DNA of 43,156 nucleotides from a virus: positions 1-43,156 of IMG/VR virus record IMGVR_UViG_3300045051_001524; one strand, 5' to 3'. Position 1 is the stretch's first letter. Every line of letters starts with the position of its first letter. This document shows positions 24,344 to 32,230 of the stretch, one piece after another. The position numbers were made by a program, and so were the translations under genes. The notes under the pieces are model-generated. The model was not told the origin of the DNA. It did not search any database and saw only the letters and a program-made list of their open reading frames with translations.

Positions 24344-24578
24344 TGCAGACCTTCCGTGCGTTGAGCATGAAGTTGACGTTGGCCAGCGTCTCGTCTTCCA
24401 GAGATTTCACGTCGTTGGCATCGATCTCGCCCGCCGTGAACAGGCCGATCAGGTAGCCCTGCACCATGCCGATCGTGCGGTGGGTCTCTTCTGTGTTGTT
24501 GGCCTGGATGGCGGCGGCGACCTTGGTGCGCAGCGAGGTCAGCGTGTCGTACTGCTGCAGGTTGATGACGAGGCTCAC
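24336..24578 (-). CDS. Small helical early phage protein, unknown
   Basis: 80 residues from GTG (GGGAGGTCGC before). All-helical: YDTLTSLRTKVAAAIQANNT, then RTIGMVQGYLIGLFTAGEID. The start overlaps the upstream gene's stop by 4 bp. Unknown function. Confidence 0.5.
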   Translation of the reverse strand: MSLVINLQQYDTLTSLRTKVAAAIQANNTEETHRTIGMVQGYLIGLFTAGEIDANDVKSLEDETLANVNFMLNARKVCNG

Positions 24579-24874
24579 GCGACCTCCCACTCGACCATTA
24601 CGTCGAAGCGCAGCACGTAGCGATAACGGCGTTCTCCGTGCGCGGTGCGCTCGTAGCCGTCCACCGCACCTTCCAGTCGGTCGCACAACGGCTCGGCCTC
24701 GATGACGATGCGCGGCTGGCGCAAGCCGCCGGACACGGCGATCACCTTGTAGCCGCTGATGCGCAGCCACTTGGCGCACTGGTGCGCCTTGCTGGCCAGC
24801 TCGCGGCGCAGCTCGGCGTTGTGGATGCGGCGCGGGGCCGGCTCGATAAGCTGGAATTTCATGGCGGCGATCAT
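24575..24874 (-). CDS. Small early phage protein, unknown
   Basis: 99 residues from MIAAMKFQLIEPAPRRI. A helix (AELRRELASKAHQCAKWLRI) then beta strands (YKVIAVSGGLRQPRIVIEA; RRYRYVLRFDVMVEWEVA). ATGA overlaps with the genes on both sides, showing tight translational coupling. The helix-then-strands pattern is seen in small phage proteins, but no function can be named. Confidence 0.5.
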   Translation of the reverse strand: MIAAMKFQLIEPAPRRIHNAELRRELASKAHQCAKWLRISGYKVIAVSGGLRQPRIVIEAEPLCDRLEGAVDGYERTAHGERRYRYVLRFDVMVEWEVA

Positions 24875-25251
24875 TTGCTCACCTCGGCCAGCCTGGTGTT
24901 GAGCTCGTACACATGGCAACGCAGCACGGAATCGCCCATCCCGATGGTCTTTCCGTTGATGCACTGGACCATTGCTTCCTGGTCGGCGGCGAGCTGGACG
25001 TACTTCTCGACGGAGCCGCTCATGGCGTCCCATACCTGGCACAAAAACACCGCGAGCACGGTGGCCTTGATCGCCAGCATCAGTGGCGCGGCCATACCTT
25101 CCAGTTCGTCGATTACCGCTTGGTCGGAGGCCTGTTGCTGCTGCGCACGCAAGCGTGGTGCGTAGTCGTTCACGTAGGCCATTTCTGATCGGCCCTTGAT
25201 GCGTGGGTTACCGGGTGAGGAGTCGTGTTTGCGATTTTGTGCAAGTTCCAT
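24871..25251 (-). CDS. Early phage protein with hydrophobic helix, unknown
   Basis: 126 residues from MELAQNRKHDSS, chosen because AGGAGGCGGAC precedes it. A central hydrophobic stretch (PLMLAIKATVLAVFLCQVW, about 70-88) could be a membrane segment or an amphipathic helix. Gln-rich N-terminal region. It follows the MuB-like ATPase gene by 10 bp. Confidence 0.5.
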   Translation of the reverse strand: MELAQNRKHDSSPGNPRIKGRSEMAYVNDYAPRLRAQQQQASDQAVIDELEGMAAPLMLAIKATVLAVFLCQVWDAMSGSVEKYVQLAADQEAMVQCINGKTIGMGDSVLRCHVYELNTRLAEVSK

Positions 25252-25261
25252 GTCCGCCTCC

Positions 25262-26500
25262 TCACAGTTCCTTGATGACGTCCGCGCCGACCTTGTCCGC
25301 GCCGATCTCGGCGGCAAGATTCAGGGCGTTGGTCACCAGGTTGTTCACCACCAGCGGGTACACCATCGAGATGCTCTTTCCGCCCGCCTTCTGGCGGGTC
25401 AGGCGGGCGCGCATGGCGTCGTAGACGTCCTTTTCGAACAGCTCGTCGAGCCGCTTGCCGACGCGCTTGAACTTGAGCGTGAGGTATTCCTCCATGTTGC
25501 GGTCCAGCGGCACCAGTTCGGCCACTTCGCAGCGGCGGATCACTTCGCGTGCCTCGTAGTTGGTGCGCTCGTCCAGCTTGGTCTTCAGCTCGGGCTGGCC
25601 GATGAGGATGATGGAGAGCAGCTTTTTGTAACCGTCTTCCAGCTCCCAGAATCGCTTGAGGAACTTGAGTGTCGAGATGGAAAGATCGTGTGCCTCCTCG
25701 ATCATCAGCGCATGGACGTTGCCGGCGCGGCTGGAATCCTTGAGCAGCCTCTCGACCTGGCGCGCCTTGCCTTCCAGGCTACGCTTGATCTTCTCGCCGG
25801 GGCGTAGGTCGTCGATGATGGCCTCGCAGATCGCGCCTGCCGTCATAGTGCCCTTGTCGATCAGGCGCGGCTGGATCAGCACGATCAGCTGCGAATCGCG
25901 CTGCACGCGGTCGACCAGGTCGCGGCGCAGCGTGGTCTTACCCGCGCCGGATTCGCCCACCACGGCAAGGAATCCGCCGTGCTTGGCCGTGCTGAACATG
26001 GCTTCGCGGATGTAGCGCTGATCGGCGGCGAGGAAGACATCCTCAGGGCCTTCTACATCTCCGACGAACGGGTCGCGGAAAATTCCAAAGTGTTTCTTTG
26101 CGTTGGGGCTGAGCATTTCGATCTCCAGTGGTTCGATTACAGGTTGCAGGCGGGCGGGCTTCTGGCCGAGGTGGATGCCGGCTGGCTGGGCGCAGCGGGC
26201 GGGGTCGATCTCGTCGACTTCCCACAGCGTTGCGATTTCCAGCTCGTCCACGTCATGGCGGCGCAGCAGTTCCGCCGTCTGGCGCTTGATGCTTTCCATG
26301 CTGGTCAGCTTGGGCCAGGTGCCCCAGTTCATGATCTGCGTGGCGGCGGAAAGCGACAGCGGCTTACCTTCCACGCCGCGCCCCTCCTGCTTGATGGCGC
26401 CGGCCCATTCGTTCTGGCGGATGCCGCAGCGCGCGAGCACTGCCTTGAGTTTGAGCGGCATGTAGTGGGCCTCCTGTTTAAGTGCGGTCGCGGCGCTCAT
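25262..26500 (-). CDS. Transposition AAA+ ATPase (MuB/B3 B-like)
   Basis: 412 residues from ATG 26500 (GGAGGTCGCC before it; an ATG five codons upstream is possible). N-terminal HTH region (KAVLARCGIRQNEWAGAI, about 18-36). Walker A GESGAGKT at 182-189 and Walker B LMIEEAHD at 265-272, then a sensor/arginine region (IILIGQPELKTKL). MuB-type ATPases bind target DNA, recruit the transposase and confer target immunity. It is encoded downstream of the transposase, separated by two small genes. Confidence 0.9.
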   Translation of the reverse strand: MSAATALKQEAHYMPLKLKAVLARCGIRQNEWAGAIKQEGRGVEGKPLSLSAATQIMNWGTWPKLTSMESIKRQTAELLRRHDVDELEIATLWEVDEIDPARCAQPAGIHLGQKPARLQPVIEPLEIEMLSPNAKKHFGIFRDPFVGDVEGPEDVFLAADQRYIREAMFSTAKHGGFLAVVGESGAGKTTLRRDLVDRVQRDSQLIVLIQPRLIDKGTMTAGAICEAIIDDLRPGEKIKRSLEGKARQVERLLKDSSRAGNVHALMIEEAHDLSISTLKFLKRFWELEDGYKKLLSIILIGQPELKTKLDERTNYEAREVIRRCEVAELVPLDRNMEEYLTLKFKRVGKRLDELFEKDVYDAMRARLTRQKAGGKSISMVYPLVVNNLVTNALNLAAEIGADKVGADVIKEL

Positions 26501-26747
26501 GGCGACCTCCGACAATTCGGTTGAGATAATCGGGACGAATCAGATCGTGAAAATTGAATCTGACGAGGCCGAGCGTCCCCCTGACAAATCGCGGCGCGAC
26601 AACCGAAACGGTTTTTCTTGCGTTCCGGTACCAATTCTTTGCGCGCGGCATCTTCTCCGCTCGATATAGCTCGAACAGGCGGTATTTCCTCTTCAGCTCC
26701 ACCATGTCTCTAAGTCGACATCCTTTTTGCATTTCCAGCCTTATCAT
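26478..26747 (-). CDS. Small basic phage protein between transposase and ATPase
   Basis: 89 residues from MIRLEMQKGCRLRD (GGGAGGATTGTAGCA before ATG). Strongly basic, with several Arg/Tyr residues (ELKRKYRLFELYRAEKMPRA); overlaps the ATPase start by 23 bp. The basic character suggests nucleic-acid binding. No family recognised. Confidence 0.5.
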   Translation of the reverse strand: MIRLEMQKGCRLRDMVELKRKYRLFELYRAEKMPRAKNWYRNARKTVSVVAPRFVRGTLGLVRFNFHDLIRPDYLNRIVGGRHERRDRT

Positions 26748-26799
26748 TGCTACAATCCTCCCTGTTGTTGCTACACAAGCCGCCCTCGCGGCACCCATC

Positions 26800-26825
26800 A
26801 AGGCCGGGCTCCTAACCCCGGCCTT
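26800..26825 (-). other. Perfect 9-bp stem-loop in transposition operon
   Basis: AAGGCCGGG (26800-26808) and CCCGGCCTT (26817-26825) with an 8-nt loop, in the 86-bp gap between the Lar-like gene and the next gene. No U-run on -, so it is probably an attenuator or RNA-processing structure that lowers expression downstream of the transposase. Confidence 0.45.
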
Positions 26826-26833
26826 GAGTCTTT

Positions 26834-27025
26834 CTAAATCGTGGAACGATTGTTCCAAATACCTATCGCCTCAGCCTTATCGAATCTGCGCTGTGTCTTT
26901 GCTTCGCAAAGCTTTGAACTACACTCAACGCCGATTGGAATCTGCCCTGTTCTACATTTCCCGCCTCCGACCAGCATTGCTTTACCGCCACAAAATGGGC
27001 ACGGCTTCAAAGATTCGTTTTCCAT
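26834..27025 (-). CDS. Lar-like restriction alleviation protein
   Basis: 63 residues from MENESLKPCPFCGGKAML; GGAGATAACGAT precedes the ATG. Two cysteine pairs (CPFCGG; later C and C in GVECSSKLCEA) and the closing AIGIWNNRS match the Lar family of small zinc-ribbon proteins, named from the Rac-prophage protein that alleviates type I restriction. Position early in the lytic operon fits an anti-restriction role on DNA entry. Confidence 0.7.
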   Translation of the reverse strand: MENESLKPCPFCGGKAMLVGGGKCRTGQIPIGVECSSKLCEAKTQRRFDKAEAIGIWNNRSTI

Positions 27026-27038
27026 ATCGTTATCTCCT

Positions 27039-28814
27039 TCAGCCCACCAATCGCAGCACCGGCGCATCGAACTTTCCCTCCAACCGATCCACAACCTCCT
27101 GCAGCTGCTCTTCCATCACGCCGCCCGGGTACCAGTCGGCCAGCTTGGCGCGGTCTTCTGCCGCCACCGGCCTGCCCAGCATGGTGCGCAGGCGCATCGC
27201 GGCCTGTGTGTGGGTGAGCGGCTTGATCTCGACGTGGATGGGGCTGGGGACGTTCAGGCGTTCGCCTGGTCGATCCATGAACGCGGGCGCGGCGACGTCC
27301 TTCAGATGCGAGTGAGCATCCAGCCCACCAAATGGGACGGCGTTCTTGTTCTTGGCCTTTTCGATTTCTTCGATTGATAGCCCTGCATAGGCGGCCTGAT
27401 CGGCGGCCTTGCCCGCCGTCTCGATGACGGTATCGGGGCGGGATTTGTATTCCTCTCCGTATACCGCACCGTCGGCACGGAAGCCGCCAGCATCAGCAGC
27501 AACAGGAGAAACGATGTGTGTGGTTTCCTCATTCTTGTAGTCCGTGACGGTGACCAGCACTTGGTTGTCGCCGTACACCAGGGGAGAGACCTTGACCATA
27601 TCCCCGACATATACGCCGGGGATATGGCCTACGTCGTAGTGCAGGCGCAGCTTGATTGCCGGATGCTTGAAGCTGATGACCAGTTCGCCATCCACCTTGC
27701 GCTCGATGGGATCGGCGGAGAGCAGCAGGCGGCACAGCTCGACCGGCGGCAGGATGCGCAGCTGCTCGCGGCGGATCATCTGCCACAGTGCGTAGCGGGC
27801 CTGCGGCTCCGCCATGTACTTGCGGTGCAGGCGCGCGTCGTAGTTGGGGATGGCGTCCGCGTTGTAGGCGTTGTACCAAGCCTCGGCGGCTGCGTTGAGC
27901 TGGTCGACGTTCTCCACTGGCTCGTACATCAGGCGGCTCTCAAACAGGCATTCAACGCGGTTGTTGCCGTTCTCGACGCTGCCCTTGGCGCGCGGATTCT
28001 TGGCCTTGTGTTCGATGGCCTCGACGCCCAGGGCACGCAGCGCGTTCTTGATCGCGCCTGCGGTGTTGGCGCTGCCCTTGTCCCAATAGAGCATCTTGGG
28101 CACGCCGTGCGCCACTCGGCCTTCGAGCTTGTTCCAGCAATAGAGCAGGAAGTCGAACAGGTTGGCCTGCGTCTCGCCCTTGGCCTGGTAGTAGCGGACG
28201 ATGGTGGTGTTGCTGAAGTGATCGGTGAGGACGTAGCGCCACACCTTGAGTTTCAGCTTGGCGACGTTCTCCAGCTTGTTCTTGTAGAACTCGTCTTCCT
28301 GGATGATGCGTTGCTTGCCGTCCGGCATGTAGTAGATCAGGCACAGCGACGGGTCTACCTGATGCACATGATTGGGGTACAGCGAGCGGCAGGCTTGCGC
28401 AGCGCGGTCCTGCCGCTGCGCGGCGAGATTCATCTGGTTGACCTTGAGCAGCGCATTCACGCGGCTGTTGGAGACGACGATCTCGCGGCCATTCTGCGAC
28501 AGCAGCGAGACAGCGGTCGGCGTATGCATGGTGGGCTTGCCGTTCTTGCGCTGGCCGATGCGCAGCGTGGCGCAGACGTCGGTGAGCACGCCCATATCCT
28601 GCGAGGTGGTTCCGCAATCGGAGCGCGTCTTGCGCCCGCTTGACCAACCTACCTTGCCCAGGGCGCGATACACGCGGCTGTAGCTCCAGTCGTACAGTTC
28701 GCCGAAGGCGTGGATCATGGCCGTGCATTCACCGTGCGCGGCAGCGTCGAGCCGCTGGGCGAGATCACGCACGGCGTCCTGGACTGTAAGGGCGGAAGGC
28801 TCGTTTATCGCCAT
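27039..28814 (-). CDS. Phage DDE transposase (MuA/B3 A-like)
   Basis: 591 residues from MAINEPSALT (AAGGGG before ATG). N-terminal helix-turn-helix domains for end binding (about 1-130). An rve catalytic core has Asp154 (VHQVDPSLCLI), Asp245 (MLYWDKGSAN) and Glu281 (GSVENGNN), 35 residues between the last two, more like IstA/Tn552-type spacing than MuA. C-terminal beta-barrel (VYVGDMVKVSPLVYG) and a tail likely to contact the ATPase. It catalyses integration and replicative transposition, presumably acting on the GATAAAT-type sites at both termini. Confidence 0.92.
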   Translation of the reverse strand: MAINEPSALTVQDAVRDLAQRLDAAAHGECTAMIHAFGELYDWSYSRVYRALGKVGWSSGRKTRSDCGTTSQDMGVLTDVCATLRIGQRKNGKPTMHTPTAVSLLSQNGREIVVSNSRVNALLKVNQMNLAAQRQDRAAQACRSLYPNHVHQVDPSLCLIYYMPDGKQRIIQEDEFYKNKLENVAKLKLKVWRYVLTDHFSNTTIVRYYQAKGETQANLFDFLLYCWNKLEGRVAHGVPKMLYWDKGSANTAGAIKNALRALGVEAIEHKAKNPRAKGSVENGNNRVECLFESRLMYEPVENVDQLNAAAEAWYNAYNADAIPNYDARLHRKYMAEPQARYALWQMIRREQLRILPPVELCRLLLSADPIERKVDGELVISFKHPAIKLRLHYDVGHIPGVYVGDMVKVSPLVYGDNQVLVTVTDYKNEETTHIVSPVAADAGGFRADGAVYGEEYKSRPDTVIETAGKAADQAAYAGLSIEEIEKAKNKNAVPFGGLDAHSHLKDVAAPAFMDRPGERLNVPSPIHVEIKPLTHTQAAMRLRTMLGRPVAAEDRAKLADWYPGGVMEEQLQEVVDRLEGKFDAPVLRLVG

Positions 28815-28824
28815 GATCGGCCCC

Positions 28825-29799
28825 TTACTTTGCAGCCTTTGCGGGCTTCGGCATGAAGGCTTCCACATCCAGCATGGGGCGGGCCTTTTCCTTGTAGCCG
28901 ATGAAGACTTCCTCGCAGGCGTGCATCAGCTCGGCAACCCGGCCCACGACCTGATTGAGCGCGTCGTAGTACACCATCGCCATCGCCTCGATCGCAGCCT
29001 CGCGGTCTTCATCGCCGAACTCTTCGGTCAGGATCGCATCGCGCATCGTGTCCAGCTTGTCCAGCGCCTCAAGTCCGGAAGCGGCGTGGCGCGTGGTTTC
29101 GATGGCGATTTCGGTTGCGCGCGGGTGCCAGTCACCGGCGCGGTTCTGCAGCTTGTGCAGCTGCTTGTCCAGGCTGTTGAGCTTCTCGTCTTTTTTCCTG
29201 ATGACGGCATGCAGCGCATCAGTCTCCGCTTTGGATTCCTCCCGCGCCTCGCGCAGCGCGGTGCGCAGCTCCTTCACCGACATGGTGGCGATCTCGTCCA
29301 GGTGCAGGTCGCCGGTCTGGCCGGTCAACTCCAGTTCCTCGATCTGCTCGTCATCCAGCACCAGCATTTCGAACAGCTTGGTTTGGTTGCCGATGGCTCT
29401 GGTCAAAGTTGCGTTTGACGGCAACTTTGAAAACTTGGCAGCGGATTGCATAAAGCGGCTTGCCACGTATTTGTCGATACCCAGCACATCCAGCCTTGCC
29501 ACAAAGTTTCCATGCCCGCAGGCCGCCTTCAGCACTGCCAGCCCGCGCCCGACCTCGAGGCAGGCCTCGACGCTGCGGCGCATGTTGGCGCTGATGTCGC
29601 GCTGAATCAGGTCCGGATCGGTGCAGTCGGCGGGCAACTGGTAGCCGACCTGCGCGGCCACGGCGCGGACGTTCGCCTCCAGCTGAGACTCCAGCGCGGG
29701 CAACTGGCTGATGGCCTCTGCTGCCCGCGTCAGGCCTGGCGTTTGTTCACCGGATAGTTCGTGCGATTCGACTACAGCTTTTGATTTTTGGCGACCCAT
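28825..29799 (-). CDS. DUF3102-like coiled-coil early protein
   Basis: 324 residues; GGGAGTAGCAAC precedes the ATG. A central region with CLEVGRGLAVLKAACGHGNF and GIDKYVASRFMQSAAKF resembles the DUF3102/KilA-type helical domain seen in phage early genes. A long coiled coil (about 175-225: ELRTALREAREESKAETDAL) follows, then a helical C-terminus. Ten bp before the transposase gene; possible regulator or transpososome accessory, not proven. Confidence 0.6.
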   Translation of the reverse strand: MGRQKSKAVVESHELSGEQTPGLTRAAEAISQLPALESQLEANVRAVAAQVGYQLPADCTDPDLIQRDISANMRRSVEACLEVGRGLAVLKAACGHGNFVARLDVLGIDKYVASRFMQSAAKFSKLPSNATLTRAIGNQTKLFEMLVLDDEQIEELELTGQTGDLHLDEIATMSVKELRTALREAREESKAETDALHAVIRKKDEKLNSLDKQLHKLQNRAGDWHPRATEIAIETTRHAASGLEALDKLDTMRDAILTEEFGDEDREAAIEAMAMVYYDALNQVVGRVAELMHACEEVFIGYKEKARPMLDVEAFMPKPAKAAK

Positions 29800-29811
29800 G
29801 TTGCTACTCCC

Positions 29812-30117
29812 TTACGCTGTGGTGGTTAAAAGTCGGCTACGGATTTCGGTGATGCGGCGCTCTTCTGAGTCCACGCTTTGCAACACCTGCAGGGCGAGGC
29901 GCGAGACACGCACCGAGACGCGGATGCGTTCCGTCTCGGGGATACGCTCGGCATACCCGGCTTCGATCAGCGTGTTCACATACACAGTGATGCTGCTGGC
30001 CGACAGGCCGGTGGCCTTGACCAAGTCGCCCGGCGTGTAACCGGTGGCGAAGTTGCGCCACAGCACGTCCAGCACGGTGAACAGCTTGATCGCGGATTGA
30101 TTCGATTTGGTCGCCAC
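29812..30117 (-). CDS. Winged-helix DNA-binding protein (IclR-like N-domain)
   Basis: 101 residues from GTG; GGAGGAGTAAGC overlaps the upstream stop. LFTVLDVLWRNFATGYTPGD and LVKATGLSASSITVYVNTLI are a clear IclR-type winged helix-turn-helix, with wing ERIPETERIRVSVRV. No effector domain. Likely controls the early/transposition operon or acts as a transposition accessory. Confidence 0.75.
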   Translation of the reverse strand: MATKSNQSAIKLFTVLDVLWRNFATGYTPGDLVKATGLSASSITVYVNTLIEAGYAERIPETERIRVSVRVSRLALQVLQSVDSEERRITEIRSRLLTTTA

Positions 30118-30119
30118 GC

Positions 30120-30596
30120 TTACTCCTCCTGGGTGAATTCAAACTCTGGCTGCAGGTGCTTCTCGACGTTGCCCTTATGCCAGGCCAGACTCCCCATGCC
30201 TTGCTGGATCAAGGACAGGACATCCTCAGCTTTGGCGCTGCCCTTGTAGAACTTGATCAGCCCGCCCACGGTGGCGTTGAGCACCTCCTGCAGGTCGTGC
30301 AGATCGGTTGCTGTGGCGTTTCTGCCGGTTGGCACCTCGATCATCAGTTTTCCTGTGCTGGCAGCAAACCAGCGGGTAACCAGGTTGATTCCGCAGATGT
30401 ACTCATAGAGCAGGATAAATTTGGCGGGCATGCGGCCATTGGCGAGCCACTTGTAAAGCAGGTCTAAAGAGACCCCCATCAGCTGGGCGATACGCTCAAC
30501 CTTGTAGCGTTTTTTTTCCAACGCATAGTCTTTGCACAGGTGTAGTGCATCGACCAAACTAGACGGTTGAATGCGTTTCCAATTGCGTCGGCTCAT
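30120..30596 (-). CDS. Early HTH regulator, unknown family
   Basis: 158 residues from MSRRNWKRIQPSSL (CAGGAGGGTATTTCCG before ATG). KKRYKVERIAQLMGVSLDLLYKWLANGRMP (read in parts, about 28-57) is a helix-turn-helix; the rest is a helical domain with a conserved-looking YICGINLVTRWFAASTG. Such proteins occur near the transposase in B3-like phages. It is the first gene after a 110-bp AT-rich gap that may hold a promoter. Confidence 0.6.
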   Translation of the reverse strand: MSRRNWKRIQPSSLVDALHLCKDYALEKKRYKVERIAQLMGVSLDLLYKWLANGRMPAKFILLYEYICGINLVTRWFAASTGKLMIEVPTGRNATATDLHDLQEVLNATVGGLIKFYKGSAKAEDVLSLIQQGMGSLAWHKGNVEKHLQPEFEFTQEE

Positions 30597-30707
30597 CGGA
30601 AATACCCTCCTGAAACCATGTTCCGAATAAATAATATTTTGGAATGGGTAAAAGCGTTTTTTATTGCGTAAAATGCGCAGCAAGTGCCACGGACAAAGGA
30701 GCCCGCC

Positions 30708-30962
30708 ATGAGAATCGCCCAGGTAAAGGAGCAATTGCTCTCGATGCATTTGGTGCACCAGGAAATCTTGATCGAGATCATTTCTCAGCTCCACGAGCGT
30801 GGCCTGGTTGATGCCCCGAAGATTTTTGATCACGTGGAAAATCTTGGACGGGCACCAGATATGGGCAAGTACTCCCGCGATGTTGCTGAAGTATTTGCGG
30901 GGCGGATGCTGCAGGAGATCCCAGCATGCCGCGCAAGCGCAGGGCTGCATCCGATACGGTAA
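30708..30962 (+). CDS. Small protein opposite in direction within the early region
   Basis: 84 residues; AAAGGAGCCCGCC precedes the ATG. A helical sequence (VKEQLLSMHLVHQEILIEII; KYSRDVAEVFAGRMLQEI) that looks protein-like until the last about 15 residues. It is the only + gene inside the leftward early block and overlaps a weaker leftward frame. It could be an anti-repressor or antitoxin-like moron; unrecognised. Confidence 0.5.
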   Translation: MRIAQVKEQLLSMHLVHQEILIEIISQLHERGLVDAPKIFDHVENLGRAPDMGKYSRDVAEVFAGRMLQEIPACRASAGLHPIR

Positions 30963-30992
30963 GGGGTGTTATGTGGCGCAACATGTCGGCTC

Positions 30993-31118
30993 CTAGTTAG
31001 AAAGGGCGTAACGGCTGCGCTGCAGCACCGGGCCGCAAATACAGAACGGATGCTCGCGCAGGGAATCGGCGACGATCCCGAGGGCAAGCTGGACTCGGTA
31101 TAGCGGGATGGTTTTCAT
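30993..31118 (-). CDS. Very small early ORF (41 codons)
   Basis: Starts MKTIPLYRVQLALGIVADSL, with AGGAACTAGCC before ATG, 9 bp after the stop of the Cro/Ner-like gene, and has sensible composition (then REHPFCICGPVLQRSRYALS). Short, with no family, but the ribosome binding site and spacing support a real gene, possibly a leader peptide. Confidence 0.4.
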   Translation of the reverse strand: MKTIPLYRVQLALGIVADSLREHPFCICGPVLQRSRYALSN

Positions 31119-31127
31119 GGCTAGTTC

Positions 31128-31331
31128 CTAGGCGGCGATCTGTTCGGCTTCTGGATCGAGGCCGAGCTTTAGGTAGATGTCGCGGCCTTCTCCGTAGTTG
31201 CCGCGCCGCACGCCGCGAAACACGTCAGAGACGGCGCGGTAGCTGAACTGGTTGGCTGCGGCAAATGATTTGAGGGTGAACCCCTGCTTGCGCAGGGAGT
31301 GTTTCAGGTCGTTCGATTTGATGATGCGCAT
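31128..31331 (-). CDS. Cro/Ner-like small HTH regulator (BcepMu gp16-like)
   Basis: 67 residues: DLKHSLRKQGFTLKSFAAAN, then FSYRAVSDVFRGVRRGNYGE. This is a compact helix-turn-helix like Ner/Nlp and the BcepMu gp16 family. It is the first gene of the left arm, divergent from the repressor across the operator cluster, the place for a Cro/Ner-type switch that represses the repressor promoter and tunes early transcription. Confidence 0.75.
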   Translation of the reverse strand: MRIIKSNDLKHSLRKQGFTLKSFAAANQFSYRAVSDVFRGVRRGNYGEGRDIYLKLGLDPEAEQIAA

Positions 31332-31396
31332 GGCGGCCTCCGGCTAAGTTGTCGCTGTGTTGCGTGCTGTTGTTTGGTGATGTGGTGCGATTTGTA

Positions 31397-31436
31397 GTAA
31401 CTGTAACGGTTACTGTAACCAGCGTCAAGCGGTTAC
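31397..31436. promoter_or_regulatory. Repressor operator cluster O1/O2
   Basis: GTAAC half-sites recur: GTAAC (31397-31401), the 11-bp palindrome GTAACGGTTAC (31403-31413), GTAAC (31415-31419), and GGTTAC (31431-31436). They lie between the divergent repressor and Cro/Ner-like genes. Binding by the Mu-type repressor domain is inferred from position and symmetry. Confidence 0.7.
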
Positions 31437-31493
31437 AGAGGGAAAATATTGCCAACACGAGCGAATGCAAACTATCTTATTGATATTTAAAGA

Positions 31494-32225
31494 ATGATTG
31501 ACGATGCGAAATCAGTTACCGATGGTAACGGTTACAGTGCAGAGGAGCTGGCCCAGCTCAAACTGCCCGGATACCCTGTTTCAAGGAAAGGGTGGTACGA
31601 CCGCGTACGCCGTGACGGATGGGAGATTCGCGAGGAGCCTGGAAAGGGACCGGGCGGGATTCGACAGGTATTCGTGCCGCCGCCAAATGTCAGGAAGCTG
31701 ATCGAAGATATTGAGCGCGCGAATATGTATTTCTTCGGAGATAGCAAGCCGCAGAAGCCGCATGCTGTACAAGAGCCGTCCGCGCCTGCCTATATGCCAG
31801 CTCCGGAAGGTTTCATCCTAGTGCCGCGTTACGACGTGACCGGCAGCATGGGAAACGGCCACGTGATCCACAGCGAGCAGATCGTCGATCATCTCGCCTT
31901 CCGTGCAGAATGGGTGCGCACTGAGTTGGGTACCAGCCCGAGCAGCCTGGTGCTGATCAGCGCAGTCGGCGATTCGATGGAGCCGACGCTACGCGCGCAC
32001 GATCTGCTGCTGATTGATCGCAGCGTGTTGAGCGTGAAGCAGGACGCGATCTATGCTTTTGCCGTCGACGGCGAACTGCGCGTGAAGCGCATCCAGCGCC
32101 TGTTCGACGGCAGCCTGATCATCAAGAGCGACAACCAGGAATACGCTACGGAGACTCTAACTCCGCAGCAAGCCGAGACGATCAACATCATCGGGCGCGT
32201 GGTGTGGTCAGGGCGGAGGATGTAG
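31494..32225 (+). CDS. Phage repressor: Mu-type DNA-binding domain fused to S24 peptidase
   Basis: 243 residues. N-terminal Mu-transposase/repressor-type domain (about 13-65: GYSAEELAQLKLPGYPVSRK; RKGWYDRVRRDGWEIREE), a linker, and a LexA/CI-like S24 domain (about 110-243) with catalytic Ser161 (VGDSMEPTL) and Lys198 (ELRVKRIQR). RecA-stimulated self-cleavage would link induction to DNA damage; no Ala-Gly or Cys-Gly cleavage pair is evident at the hinge (GSMGNGHVI), so the cut site is uncertain. Only a weak AAAGA ribosome site precedes the ATG. O3 lies within its 5' coding end, suggesting autoregulation. Confidence 0.88.
   Translation: MIDDAKSVTDGNGYSAEELAQLKLPGYPVSRKGWYDRVRRDGWEIREEPGKGPGGIRQVFVPPPNVRKLIEDIERANMYFFGDSKPQKPHAVQEPSAPAYMPAPEGFILVPRYDVTGSMGNGHVIHSEQIVDHLAFRAEWVRTELGTSPSSLVLISAVGDSMEPTLRAHDLLLIDRSVLSVKQDAIYAFAVDGELRVKRIQRLFDGSLIIKSDNQEYATETLTPQQAETINIIGRVVWSGRRM
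31515..31535. promoter_or_regulatory. Operator O3 inside the repressor 5' coding end
   Basis: GTTACCGATGGTAACGGTTAC combines GTTACC-GAT-GGTAAC and GTAACGGTTAC overlapping palindromes, the latter identical to that in O1. Placed 21-41 bases into the repressor gene, it could block repressor transcription. Confidence 0.65.
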
Positions 32226-32230
32226 CTTCC

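Noticed and set aside
30778-30984. A 68-codon - strand frame (MLRHITPLTVSD) with a GGAG site
   Set aside because: Only the first 20 residues look protein-like; the rest is Gln/Pro/Gly/His-rich and antisense to a better + strand candidate at 30708-30962. Kept as a possible alternative only.
32204-32230. Earlier GTG start for the first cargo gene
   Set aside because: It lies inside the repressor end and lacks a spaced ribosome site, whereas GTG 32231 follows GGAGGA by 10 bases.
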